In this document: piece after piece, positions 1 through 8,106 of the stretch
How positions within the stretch are numbered: the first letter of the stretch is position 1
Layout of the letters: every line of letters begins with the position of its first letter
Source: Lacticaseibacillus baoqingensis
Lineage (GTDB): Bacteria > Bacillota > Bacilli > Lactobacillales > Lactobacillaceae
Length of the DNA: 42,753 bases
Direction: 5' to 3'
Assembly (NCBI RefSeq): GCF_003946165.1
Contig: NZ_RHOI01000025.1
Coordinates: 1 to 42,753 of the forward strand
Made by a program: the position numbers and the translations under genes
Notes under the pieces: generated by a model
Database searches by the model: none
What the model was told of the DNA's origin: nothing
The model's input: only the letters and a program-made list of their open reading frames with translations

Positions 1-936
1 CCTGACGAAGAATTCACAAAAACACTCTCTACGAAAGTAAAGGCTGGTATCGTGACTTCGTTAAGGTCGCAATATGATCTCAATGAGTTGCTTAAATCTC
101 TCCGCTTACCACGAGCGACTTATTACGATCGGCTCAACCGCGATAAGAAACCTGATAAGTATGCCGAGATCAAGGTATTCATCAAGAAGTGCTTTTATGA
201 TTCTAAGGAAACGTATGGTTACCGACGAATTCATGATGAAGCAGATAAGAACGGCCTTCATTACGCCGAGGAAACCATTAGGCATCTAATGAGTTATATG
301 TGATTGAAATGTGCGATCTACTCGAAACATACAGCCAAATACCATTCCTACAAAGGCAATGTCGGCCACGTTGCGCCTAACATCTTGAAACAGAAGTTTG
401 ACGCACTCAGCCACTCACAGTATTTCATACCGATGTGACGCAGGTACGACTGTACAATGGCGAATGGGGCTATATCTCGTCAGTTACGGATGAAGCCAGT
501 CGGGAAGTTCTCGCTGCTGTTGTGAGTGCTTCGCCAAATAAAGCCTTGATCAGCGCAACGCTTGATGAATTACAAACCCATCTCAAAGATGAACTCAAGC
601 CCATCATGCATTCCGATCAAGGTTGGCAATATCAAATGTCAGATTACCAGCAACGCTTAAAGGACATGAACATTACCCAAAGTATGTCTCGCAAAGGTAA
701 CTGTCACGATAATGCCCCAATGGAAAGTTTTATCGGTCTGATGAAGCGTGAATGCTTGAATCGATATCAGATCAATAATCTCGAGGAACTGTGCAAGTTA
801 GTGAAGGATTACGTTGACTGGTTCAACAACGTCAGAATTTCAAGAAACAAAATGGCCTGACCCCAGTTGAATACCGGGAACAAGCCATAGTTGCTTAATT
901 CAATTTCTAAATTGTCTAACTTTTCTATTGCACTTC
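1..936 (+). mobile_element. Decayed IS3-family element, copy 1 (5' end outside window)
   Basis: The stretch encodes an IS3-family OrfB transposase in pieces. Positions 52-303 give the N-terminal helical part and 432-860 the DDE core. The core shows the first Asp in TDVTQ, the second in HSDQGWQY and the Glu in NAPMESF. Several lesions break it: a stop at about 301, a 1-base loss near 395 before the first catalytic Asp, and a 1-base loss at about 850 compared with copy 2 (3741-4182). It cannot make a functional transposase. The right end, finishing GCACTTCA at 936, is shared exactly with copy 2 and reads TGAAGTGC on the other strand, typical of IS3-family termini. The left end and any OrfA lie before base 1. 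Confidence 0.85.
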
Positions 937-952
937 AAACCAGGAAACACTA

Positions 953-1372
953 TCAGAAATCGACGAGGTTAGTATCGAGACTCTGAACCTTGTAGCTTGG
1001 TTTCTCTAGCGAGTTTTTGTTGAATTTGATTAGCATGCCGTAGCTAACTTTTACTGGAAAAGGCTTAGTGGCCTTGACCTGATAGACGATTTCGTATTGC
1101 TGCTTTTTAGCAGTTTTCGCTACATAAAGAGTGTCGTCCTTCAAGTACTTCCAGTTTTTCTCATTACCATCGACTTTTGTAGCCCGCTTTGCCGCAGCAC
1201 GGCCGATTTTCCAAAATTGCTTCTTTTGTGTATCGTTCAACTTATCTTTTTTGGATGATAGTAGTTCTTGCTCCTTGGTGCTTGAATAGTGTGGAATTGG
1301 TGCCGTGTTCTGTGCACCACATCCTGCCAGTCCCAGTAAGAGCAAAGCCCCCAGTACAATCTTTTTCATCAT
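953..1372 (-). CDS. Small lipoprotein of unknown function
   Basis: A 139-residue protein with a classical lipoprotein signal: MMKK, a hydrophobic run and the lipobox LAGC near residue 18, so it should be lipid-anchored on the outer face of the membrane. The mature part is hydrophilic and lysine-rich with beta-prone stretches (YEIVYQVKA, VSYGMLIKF), but I recognise no domain. The start is supported by GGAGG about 6 bases upstream. It stands alone, just inside the right end of IS copy 1, with a different strand and cargo character from the chromosome further right. Function cannot be assigned. Confidence 0.75.
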   Translation of the reverse strand: MMKKIVLGALLLLGLAGCGAQNTAPIPHYSSTKEQELLSSKKDKLNDTQKKQFWKIGRAAAKRATKVDGNEKNWKYLKDDTLYVAKTAKKQQYEIVYQVKATKPFPVKVSYGMLIKFNKNSLEKPSYKVQSLDTNLVDF

Positions 1373-1852
1373 TTTTCCTCCAGAGTATTAGTAGCCGTAT
1401 TCAATACGCTACTAAGATGTGTTTACGAATATTTTGGGAAGAGAAAACATCCCCCATCATAAATAATTTTAGCATAAGAGAAAGATGAAAGAGTAAAAAC
1501 AGATGGTTTGGTAAATTTATTGTATAAGTACGTGAAGAGATGGCATATTTTTTGAAGCGAAGCGGCGGTGTACGAATGCAGGGCCCTAAGCTGAGTTGCT
1601 GTTGCTCAAGATGATTGCGGCCGTTTCGACCTCAGGACATTCCGCTTGTTGGCTGGGGACGGTGTGCGTAATTTTCTTTATGATGTTTCAATTGATGCGT
1701 GATCAGAGCAGAAGACAGACAGCGCCCGCAGCCAGGGATTTGATTCCGGCCGCGAGCGCTGACGCTTTTCAATATTTTTGGAGATGGGTGAGAAGAGAGC
1801 CTCATAGTGGGTCCGTAGGGACAGGTTATGCGGATAGAGAGTAATCTCTTAG
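1373..1852. other. 480-bp gap without a convincing gene
   Basis: Open frames here lack ribosome binding sites. The part up to about 1540 is AT-rich and probably holds the promoter of the minus-strand lipoprotein gene. The rest looks like decayed coding sequence, including a short fragment related to the gene at 3272 (see 1590-1622). Confidence 0.5.
1590..1622 (+). pseudogene. Fragment related to the 72-aa gene at 3272
   Basis: Read in frame from 1590 this encodes AELLLLKMIAA. The gene at 3272-3490 encodes AELLLLKVIAA at residues 18-28, with about 85% identical bases. The similarity stops on both sides. It appears to be a leftover of a duplicated copy of that small gene. Confidence 0.5.
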
Positions 1853-2188
1853 CTAGTCGTCATCCTCACCAAAACCGCTGAGAATATTATCATAGCCACA
1901 GTGTGGGCATCTGACGTAGGCAGACGGGTTGTTACCAGCTTCCCAAGGTAATGTAAGATTGGCATCTGCAATTGAGCGTCCGCAGTTGGTACAGGTCTGA
2001 AAGTCCGCATCCGAATATTCCTCAGCAGGCGAGTCGTAGACGATGTCGGCTTCTGTAATACTGCTAGTATAGCCACACTCTGCGCATTTCCAACTACCCT
2101 TTGAGTCCATAAATCCCGGCTGATCATTTAGGTATGCACGGCAGTTGTCGCACCACCAGTCGATATCGGGGAACTTTTCCTTTTTCAT
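1853..2188 (-). CDS. Small zinc-ribbon protein
   Basis: A 111-residue protein with four CxxC knuckles (CDNC, CAEC, CTNC, CPHC), enough for two zinc ribbons, and an acidic tail ending GEDDD. It begins MKKEKFPDIDWWCDNC. An upstream extension of this frame is open to 2284, but the GGAGG seven bases before the ATG at 2188 decides the start. Similar small zinc-ribbon proteins occur in many Firmicutes accessory regions without known function. It follows the membrane-protein gene at 2247-2639 on the same strand after 58 bp, so the two are probably co-transcribed. Nucleic-acid or protein binding is only an inference from the ribbons. Confidence 0.75.
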   Translation of the reverse strand: MKKEKFPDIDWWCDNCRAYLNDQPGFMDSKGSWKCAECGYTSSITEADIVYDSPAEEYSDADFQTCTNCGRSIADANLTLPWEAGNNPSAYVRCPHCGYDNILSGFGEDDD

Positions 2189-2246
2189 TAAGAGGCCTCC
2201 AGAAAATGGGTACTTATTAGTTACAGATTTGGCTGGATATGTCAGT

Positions 2247-2639
2247 TTAGACGGGATCAGAGGGAAGCTGGGTATCCGGATCATTGGGATTTACAGAATC
2301 GTGCTGTGCTAACGCAGTTTTCAACTTTTCTTCTGCAACGTCACTTTCAGCCTGCATTTCGCGTAACTTCTCGTCATCGACAGCCTGTTTGATGCTTGAG
2401 TCGTGTTGAAGACGAAGATGGTCACGGTATTTCTTCACTGCGTAGGCTCCGCCACCTACTAACGAAACGGCAGCGAGGGTGGCCATTGATCCAGTTACAA
2501 GTCCCTGCTGCTTACCAATGTTAAGCCCGTTGCGATATCCAGCGGCGTTTGCGGCATCTTTAATTTTTTGGATTAACGCTTCGGGACCACCGGCTTCTTT
2601 TGCCGCGTGTGAGAGCTCTGAATAGGGCCACTTTTGCAT
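2247..2639 (-). CDS. Unknown protein with one membrane segment
   Basis: A 130-residue protein starting MQKWPYSELSHAAKEAGG. It has a helical N-terminal half, a single Gly/Ala-rich hydrophobic segment near residues 50-70 (VTGSMATLAAVSLVGGGAYAV), then a charged helical C-terminal half. The open frame extends five codons further to a TTG, but GGAGG sits eight bases before the ATG at 2639, which makes that the likely start. It lies upstream of and probably in an operon with the zinc-ribbon gene. I do not recognise the family. Confidence 0.65.
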   Translation of the reverse strand: MQKWPYSELSHAAKEAGGPEALIQKIKDAANAAGYRNGLNIGKQQGLVTGSMATLAAVSLVGGGAYAVKKYRDHLRLQHDSSIKQAVDDEKLREMQAESDVAEEKLKTALAQHDSVNPNDPDTQLPSDPV

Positions 2640-2822
2640 AGCATTGTCCTCCAATTATCGCTGATTTTGCCTTAATGTTAGCGTTTCCCTCTAGGTGCCG
2701 TCAATCAGTCTTAGGGAGGATTAATATAGCGTGTCAAGATTTCACAGCCATGGTGACTCGAAGGTGACGTGTATGCTAGTTGGAGCAAGTCGGCATGCTG
2801 GGTAATTCAACTAACGGATAGT

Positions 2823-3047
2823 CTATTTAACTTTCACCACTTCATACCATGCCTGGTCAAAGTCTTGCGGATCGTACGGATTATCGCCAGGGTTTGAGAG
2901 GTTCAAAATTTCTGCGCCGGTCTGAGTGTCATGCAGCCCTTCCTGGCCAGCGCTTTCAGCTTCTGCCTTGCTACTGTAGAATTCACCATAGTTGTCATCC
3001 TCAACATCACCGTCTGAAAAATGAAGAATCACTTTGTATTTTGCCAT
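2823..3047 (-). CDS. Small conserved-looking hypothetical protein
   Basis: A 74-residue acidic protein beginning MAKYKVILHFSDGDVEDD. The pattern of a short beta strand, a helix with SSKAEAES and another strand (GAEILNLSNPGD) recalls small alpha/beta proteins found on lactobacillus plasmids and in prophages. I cannot name the family. The frame is open much further upstream, but a near-perfect GAGGAGG seven bases before the ATG at 3047 fixes the start. It is monocistronic. Confidence 0.65.
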   Translation of the reverse strand: MAKYKVILHFSDGDVEDDNYGEFYSSKAEAESAGQEGLHDTQTGAEILNLSNPGDNPYDPQDFDQAWYEVVKVK

Positions 3048-3271
3048 AGATATCCTCCTCTTATTTTTACGAATTGGGTCAACAGAAAGACCTTGAAGCG
3101 ATAAAAGATAATTGTTCAAAGGTAGATTACCAGAGTTGGATATGCTGTGACAATAAAATTTTTGAAGAATATAATTGCACGACATTAGCGATATCGCGAT
3201 AGGGTGAAAATCGTAACTCATGCAGGAAATATAGCCGACTTGGCGTATTAATTGGGTGAGGAGGGGAAGAC

Positions 3272-3490
3272 ATGGAAGAATTTTTAGTGGCGGCGCAGCG
3301 GTACACGGAGGCCGGACTCGAGGCTGAGCTGTTGCTGCTGAAGGTGATTGCGGCTGAAATGTTGACAGAGCGGAAGGAGATCATTGCCCGGATGGATGTG
3401 TGGAAGCTGGCGGAGGTCACGGCGTATCGCGATATGCGGGCGGCGCTTCTGGCGGAGTTTAAGGTTCGTCAGGGTAATAGCTCGTGCTGA
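3272..3490 (+). CDS. Small helical hypothetical protein
   Basis: A 72-residue, almost wholly helical and charged protein (MEEFLVAAQRYTEAGLEAE) with a leucine-rich stretch AELLLLKVIAAEM. GAGGAGGGG lies eight bases before the ATG. Its 3' end overlaps, on the other strand, the tail of the broken gene at 3459-3741. A fragment of a paralogue survives at 1590-1622. It could be a short regulatory or phage-type protein, or a truncated gene. No function can be given. Confidence 0.5.
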   Translation: MEEFLVAAQRYTEAGLEAELLLLKVIAAEMLTERKEIIARMDVWKLAEVTAYRDMRAALLAEFKVRQGNSSC

Positions 3491-3741
3491 AGGCATGCCC
3501 GTGGCTGGCGTCGAAGGTGATGTCGGTGCCGGGATATACGAGGTGGTGGGTGTCGCGGTACTCGATTGTGAGGTTGGTGTGCGCCTAGAGGTCCTTCATG
3601 ACCTGGCCATATTGGGCTTTGTTGTGCGGCATTTCCAGTAGGTCATCTGAGTAGTGGAGCTTGGTGCCGTGGCGGTAGCTCTGCAGGAAGAAGAGGTACT
3701 CGTTCAGGTAGTGGTTGTCGACCACCAGGATGTGGTAGCGC
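3459..3741 (-). pseudogene. Remnant of an unknown gene cut by IS copy 2
   Basis: Read on the minus strand from 3741 this gives a long protein-like frame, including GWRYHILVVDNHYLNEYLFF and later LTIEYRDTHHLVYPGTDITF. One in-frame stop follows VMKDL, and a natural-looking stop lies at 3459-3461. The N-terminal part is missing because homology to IS copy 1 begins at about 3741. The amino-acid pattern (many Tyr, His, Asp) is convincing for a former protein, but I do not recognise the family. Confidence 0.5.
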
Positions 3742-4182
3742 CAGCCGTGAAGTGCTTGCGTCCATCGTTAGCGCTTCTCCAAACAAGGCCTTAATTCAAG
3801 CATCACTTGACGAATTAGAGCATCATCTCAAGGATGGGATCAAACCACTTCTGCACTCAGATCAGGGTTGGCAGTATCAAATGGCCGATTACCAGCAACG
3901 CCTCAAAGACATGAACATTACGCAAAGTATGTCTCGCAAAGGAAATTGCCATGACAACGCGCCTATCGAAAGCTTCTTCAGCCTCATGAAACGTGAGTGC
4001 CTGAAACGGTATCAGATCAACACGCTTTCAGATCTACGGAAACGGTGAATGATTACGTGGACTGGTTCAACAACGTCAGAATTTCAAGAAACAAAAATGG
4101 CCTGACCCCAGTTGAATACCGGGAACAAGCCATAGTTGCTTAATTCAATTTCTAAATTGTCTAACTTTTCTATTGCACTTCA
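3741..4182 (+). mobile_element. Truncated IS3-family element, copy 2
   Basis: This is the 3' half of the same transposase as copy 1, in the same orientation. It runs from ASREVLA through HSDQGWQY and NAPIESF (here an Ile for Met) to VEYREQAIVA and a stop at 4141-4143. The first catalytic Asp region is absent. One frameshift lies near 4035-4047. The last 100 or so bases are nearly identical to copy 1 and end at the same GCACTTCA. The two copies could have formed a direct-repeat pair around 937-3740, but both are now inactive. Confidence 0.85.
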
Positions 4183-4250
4183 GGTCAGGTGCGCCTGTTT
4201 GTGCTGGCTTTCAATCACCTCCTGCCCAGTAAAAGCCGGTGCCTAAATGC

Positions 4251-4256
4251 TATAAT
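4251..4256 (+). promoter_or_regulatory. Candidate -10 element TATAAT
   Basis: A perfect TATAAT 37 bases before the ATG at 4293. The -35 is weak (GTAAAA at a 16-base spacing). Probably the promoter of the gene starting at 4293. Confidence 0.4.
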
Positions 4257-4292
4257 CTAACTAGAGACTCGCCGATCGATATTGAGGAGATC

Positions 4293-5309
4293 ATGATGAC
4301 AGATTATCAATTCACATTGCCCGCCCAAGACCCAGCGGCATTTGATGTTTTAGACCCTAGTCTTTATCGCTATGAGCTGGCAGCAGATGACTTGGCGCCG
4401 ATCCAGCAAGTTGCCCAGTCTGAGTTGTTTGAGGCGCTCAAACAACGATTGGTGGCGCAGGTGCCGATGCGCGATTGGCTGCAGCAGCTGCTCAGCCAAT
4501 CACCAGACGAATATGTGGCCCAGTTTTCTGATTACGCCAAGGCCAAGTTGCGCTCAGGAGAATGGCAATTAGGCATGCGCAAAGACAATGGGCAGCTGTA
4601 TGCGGTGTTAAAAGATGCCGCCAGCGGGCAAACGCGCAGTTTTGTCACCCTAGAAAAACGCGCCGTGCAAGAGCTGGGGAATTTGCCAGAATTAGCGGCC
4701 TTATCCCACCAGCTGGCGACGATCACCGCGCAGATCCAAACCGTGTCCCAGACGCTAAAACGGGTGGAACAAGGGCAATACAACGATCGGTTTGCCGCTT
4801 ATTATAGTGCCCGGCAGCTCATCATCACCGGACTCAGTGCCCAAGACCCGCAATTGCGGCAGACGTTATTGACGCAAGCGGTGACCGAATTGGCGCAAAT
4901 GAATGCCCAATTGATGTTGAGCAGCCGCCAAGACGCGTTGACCTTTACGGATCCTAAGGTCAAAACCAGTCAAGCTAAAGCCAGTGAACAACTGTTGCGG
5001 CGGGCTTTGGGGTATTTGGATGGCGGGGTTTCGCTTAGCGTGACGGCTTATACGGCTTTAGGCGAATCACAGCCGGTGTTGGCCACGCTGATGAACTATC
5101 GCGCCTTTGTGGATCAAGTGCTGCTGCAACCGACAGCCTCAGGGCGTTCTTTGGCTTGGCTGATCGATAATGCGCATCAAGGCGCAGATGGTGCTGTCGA
5201 GGCAACTTTGCAACAATTGTCGACGCAAATCGGTGAATTGGCAGACCATGCCGCTGCCGATCGGATCGCAGGAGGGAATCAGCATGCACTCGAAAACTCG
5301 GATCTGTAA
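4293..5309 (+). CDS. Unknown 338-aa mainly helical protein
   Basis: A cytoplasmic-looking protein without signal or membrane segments. It has an acidic N-terminal part, a compact stretch around residues 85-125 (SGEWQLGMRKDNGQLYAVLKD) that looks like a small beta domain, and a long helical, Gln-rich C-terminal half that may form coiled coils (residues 140-230). GAGGAG seven bases before the ATG at 4293 fixes the start; a second ATG follows immediately at 4296. The gene overlaps the small gene at 5284 by 26 bases in another frame, which suggests translational coupling. I do not recognise the family. Confidence 0.7.
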   Translation: MMTDYQFTLPAQDPAAFDVLDPSLYRYELAADDLAPIQQVAQSELFEALKQRLVAQVPMRDWLQQLLSQSPDEYVAQFSDYAKAKLRSGEWQLGMRKDNGQLYAVLKDAASGQTRSFVTLEKRAVQELGNLPELAALSHQLATITAQIQTVSQTLKRVEQGQYNDRFAAYYSARQLIITGLSAQDPQLRQTLLTQAVTELAQMNAQLMLSSRQDALTFTDPKVKTSQAKASEQLLRRALGYLDGGVSLSVTAYTALGESQPVLATLMNYRAFVDQVLLQPTASGRSLAWLIDNAHQGADGAVEATLQQLSTQIGELADHAAADRIAGGNQHALENSDL

Positions 5310-5469
5310 AATGCCTAAGTGCCAAAAGCAAACGGTGAACGCCAAAGCGTGGTTTTGCTTAGAACACCAGCGGGCATTTAATGCTTGGAAGGAACAAGGC
5401 GCCGCAGTGGCCACTGGCGCTGTCGCCTTGGCTTTGGCGTTTATGGCCAAAGGGAAAAAAGGCAAGTAA
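5284..5469 (+). CDS. Small Cys/His-motif peptide with a hydrophobic tail
   Basis: A 61-residue product starting MHSKTRICKMPKCQK. Residues 8-29 contain C, C, C and H in the order C-x4-C ... C-x2-H (ending WFCLEHQ), a possible zinc-binding treble-clef-like knuckle. It is followed by an alanine-rich hydrophobic helix (VATGAVALALAFMA) and a lysine-rich end. GGAGGG nine bases before the ATG, inside the upstream gene, supports the start. The overlap with the 338-aa gene suggests the two act together. Function unknown. Confidence 0.65.
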   Translation: MHSKTRICKMPKCQKQTVNAKAWFCLEHQRAFNAWKEQGAAVATGAVALALAFMAKGKKGK

Positions 5470-5475
5470 TCGCTA

Positions 5476-5603
5476 CTTGCTGCGCCCTTAATCAAAAGCG
5501 CCGTCACCTCACTCATAGGTGACGGCGCTTTGGCGTGCTCGCGCTCAGATCAGCCCCAGCTTTTTCAAGCCTATGGCGATCCCATCATGGTCGTTGTCGG
5601 CGG
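5476..5603. repeat. Left copy of a perfect 128-bp direct repeat (putative att-like site)
   Basis: Identical base for base to 9797-9924 as far as I can compare. It contains the shared bidirectional terminator and the last 58 or so bases of the HAD phosphatase gene (stop codon complement at 5545-5547). The two copies bracket the AT-richer island 5604-9796. This is the arrangement expected when an element inserts at the 3' end of a gene and restores it. Confidence 0.85.
5497..5529. terminator. Bidirectional hairpin terminator, left copy
   Basis: A 13-bp perfect stem (AGCGCCGTCACCT and its complement) with a 7-base loop, flanked by an A-run on the left and TTT on the right. It ends the operon at 4293-5469. 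Confidence 0.7.
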
Positions 5604-5690
5604 CCTGCACCTTGGCCATCCCCGTTTATTTGGAGTTGACTTCAGCCACAGTATCAATGGAATATGGCGTGTTGCGATACAAGGTGAGGA
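5545..5690 (-). pseudogene. 3' remnant of a HAD phosphatase gene
   Basis: The last 58 bases of the HAD gene are identical to those of the intact gene (9866 on). They are followed by a second block (5604-5690) about 80% identical to 10057-10150. The 130 or so bases between are missing, so the remnant has an internal deletion. The diverged second block suggests it came from another allele, not from a fresh duplication. Confidence 0.7.
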
Positions 5691-5697
5691 CAATAAT

Positions 5698-5869
5698 GGG
5701 CGACAACGATAACACGCTTGATGGTCTGGACGTCTTCGAGGCGTTAGTGGCCGACTTCCGTGCAGCATTAAAGCAACTCGTAGATCAAAAATGTGCAGAA
5801 ACTTATGACAGTACATATAATTCGTACAACATAACACGAAGTAAAGTTGAACTAAGCGGACTTCCGTGA
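5698..5869 (+). CDS. Doubtful 57-aa ORF in the island
   Basis: An ATG at 5698 is preceded at a fair distance by GGTGAGG and opens a 57-codon frame (MGDNDNTLDGLDVFEALVAD). It resembles the N-terminus of a helical protein. It may be the truncated front of a gene; the frame is lost after 5869, and plausible coding sequence continues in another frame (5910-6080). No family recognised. Confidence 0.25.
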
Positions 5870-5909
5870 GCTTCGAAGATGCTGAAAAACATCTGTGGAC
5901 TACGCCAAA

Positions 5910-6080
5910 ATGAATTTGAATAACTATCCGGTTGAGTTGACGACGCTATCTCTCCAGGATTATCTGAGCGCTTTTGAACTTGGTGAAGAAGATCAGGAAG
6001 AAGCTGATAAAATTTTGGATGCACACAAGTTCATTGAAAAATGGTTTCAAATGCTATTTGATTTAGGGATTGAAATGTAA
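5910..6080 (+). CDS. Doubtful small acidic ORF
   Basis: A 56-codon frame, MNLNNYPVELTTLSLQDYLS, acidic and helical, ending LFDLGIEM. There is no clear ribosome binding site. Open reading continues upstream in a neighbouring frame (SFEDAEKHLWTTPK), so this is probably the C-terminal part of a frameshifted gene that began near 5698. Confidence 0.3.
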   Translation: MNLNNYPVELTTLSLQDYLSAFELGEEDQEEADKILDAHKFIEKWFQMLFDLGIEM

Positions 6081-6198
6081 TCTGTTCTGCGAACGCCAGA
6101 AGCGATTCGGGTGTTCAGTAGAATGGTCAACACTCGCGGTAAAGGTTAATCTAAGAAATTAGCGTTCGAAAAGCCGGGCGTTCGTACCAGAATTATGA

Positions 6199-6294
6199 TA
6201 AAATTTAAATTTTACCATGACGGAATAATTCATTTCATATAGATTAAAAAGCATTTTAATGTTTACTCGACAACAAATAAGCTTCGTGTATGAT
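6199..6294 (+). promoter_or_regulatory. Promoter and perfect 16-bp palindrome before the island genes
   Basis: TCGACA (6267-6272) and TATGAT (6289-6294) with a 16-base spacer form a good promoter for the gene at 6322. Upstream, TAAAATTTAAATTTTA (6199-6214) is a perfect palindrome that could be a repressor operator. Confidence 0.5.
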
Positions 6295-6321
6295 ACTTAT
6301 ATCAGCTAAGGAGGCAGAAAA

Positions 6322-7005
6322 ATGAGACCCGACAGATACCCTAAAGATGAAAAAATTATGCTCGAAGTAATCCGGAAAGAGCTTGAAAGATTGGATCTAC
6401 TTAATTCGCCTAAACAAACTGAATATAAACGTCTCAAGGGTCAACCATCAGTTCCTTGGATCCGTAAGAATCTTGGTCTAAATTGGCATCAGGTTCTCGA
6501 GAAGCTCAATTTAGACGGAAAGACCCTGACCTATGATTGGTCGAAAAGGTCTGACTCGGAGCTAAAAAACTCCGTGATTAAGTTTATGGGGGAAAACATG
6601 ATTTACTCCTCTGTAGACTACACTAAGCGTTCAGACCCTAATAAGGTTCCGGGAGCCGGCGCACTTCGTAATCGCTTTGGTGCGAACATCATTTCCCAGC
6701 TCCTTGAACGATCATTCGAAGAATATGGTGTTCCCAGCAAGGTTACCAGAAGAAACTGGGTCTATCTTAGCAAAGAAGAGATCCTAGATCATATGAATTT
6801 CATGATTAAATCTACTGGAGCTCGTACCTTACTTGAATATAGCGAAAGCTGCGATCCACGTCTTGCTCCGTCGATAGACACAGCGCGCAGCATCTTTGGT
6901 GGATCAAGCCAAAATTTGTATCGAGCTTACCGCGAACGTTTTGGCAAAGAGATGTTTTATCTCGATATCAGAAATAAAAAAATGCCCAAGATTGGGGAGA
7001 GTTAA
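6322..7005 (+). CDS. Unknown island protein with three related modules
   Basis: A 227-residue basic protein with an excellent AAGGAGG eight bases before its ATG. It seems to contain three diverged copies of a helical module of about 65 residues: residues 8-65 (ending NLGLNWHQVLEKLNLDGK), 70-140 (KRSDPNKVPGAGALRNRFG) and 148-215 (SCDPRLAPSIDTARSIFGG). Each ends in a Phe/Gly-containing helix followed by a Tyr/Leu-rich helix. The look is of repeated helix-turn-helix units that bind DNA. It sits three bases before the start of the broken recombinase, so it belongs to the mobile-element cassette. Its role may be excision control or regulation. I know no named family. Confidence 0.6.
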   Translation: MRPDRYPKDEKIMLEVIRKELERLDLLNSPKQTEYKRLKGQPSVPWIRKNLGLNWHQVLEKLNLDGKTLTYDWSKRSDSELKNSVIKFMGENMIYSSVDYTKRSDPNKVPGAGALRNRFGANIISQLLERSFEEYGVPSKVTRRNWVYLSKEEILDHMNFMIKSTGARTLLEYSESCDPRLAPSIDTARSIFGGSSQNLYRAYRERFGKEMFYLDIRNKKMPKIGES

Positions 7006-7007
7006 TT

Positions 7008-8061
7008 ATGGAAAAGTCAGTAGAATCAGTTTACGAAACATGGTTGGATAGTCAACGATCAGATCGTACTCGCCGAACCTACAAGGGAAATGTTGAGCGC
7101 TTCTGCGATATGCTTTTCCATAAGCGCCCAGTAGACATCACTGGGGACAATCTAAGCGCAGATACTCATTATCCAAGCCTAGTTCAGTTCAAGCAAAGTA
7201 CATTGAAACGCTCCGAGATCAGGACATCAAGGACTCCACGATTAAAACGGATATGATGACAGTTGCCTCCTTCATTGAAGCTCTTGAAAAAAACAGAGTT
7301 TTTGACGAGGTAGATTATAACTATATCGTCAAGTATGTCCTAGACAAGGGAAATTAGGAAAAGACGTTGGACATACGTCTCCAATGTCAATCAATGATTT
7401 CGAGGCGTTGAAGGACTTTGAAATGAGTAGATCTAATCGATCCGATATTCAAAACCCCGGTGAGAAGTATGCAGGAATTACAGACTTCATGTTCAAATTT
7501 GCGACTCGTGTATCGGCGACTTTTAAGGTTCGATGGACTGACATCAAAGACCTTGAAGACGTGAACGGTAATGTCAATAAGGCTGCCTATGTACGCGACA
7601 AGGGTGTCAAGATCAACGTCAAGGTTATGGCTGACAACTACTATCAAAGCCTTCGCGAAATGTATTTTACTTGCGAAGAGAACGATACTCTCTTTCATGA
7701 GCTATCGGAGCGAACCTTTACCAATATGATGACTGATTTCTCCAAGGTTAGTGGTCGTAATGTAACGCCTCACTCGCTAAAGGTCGGCGCTGTCACACGC
7801 TTGTACGATCTGACGCACAATATCATGGATTGTCAATAATTTGCCGACCACGAAAGTATCGAAACAACTCAGCGATATATTCGTTCCAGCGGGCTCAACA
7901 AGGAAAAGGGAACCCTTATTATGTCCGAAGGAATTGATTTATCTGCAATCAACAATATTAGTTCTGAAACCATCGAGGCCATCGTAAGGAGTCGTCCCCA
8001 GATCGCACTTGCCGTCATCCGTGAATTCAATGCTAAGCGGATTGTGGAAAGAGTCTCTTGA
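7008..8061 (+). pseudogene. Tyrosine recombinase/integrase, broken by several lesions
   Basis: An N-terminal SAM-like core-binding domain is readable from MEKSVESVYETWLDSQRSD. A 1-base loss near 7155 shifts the frame (continuing RRYSLSKPSSVQAKYIETL), and a second shift lies near 7340-7350 (continuing KLGKDVGHTSPMSINDFEA). The catalytic domain then reads through ATRVSATFKVRW and TPHSLKVGAVTRLY to a TAA at 7837-7839. After it the same frame continues FADHESIETTQRYIRSSG, which has the His and the nucleophile-type Tyr of the family. At least three lesions make it inactive. It shares an operon with the 227-aa gene and lies before the recombinase-like gene at 8107. Confidence 0.8.
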
Positions 8062-8106
8062 AAATAGAATAAAATGAGAAAATATCAATAAGACTTTACC
8101 AACATA

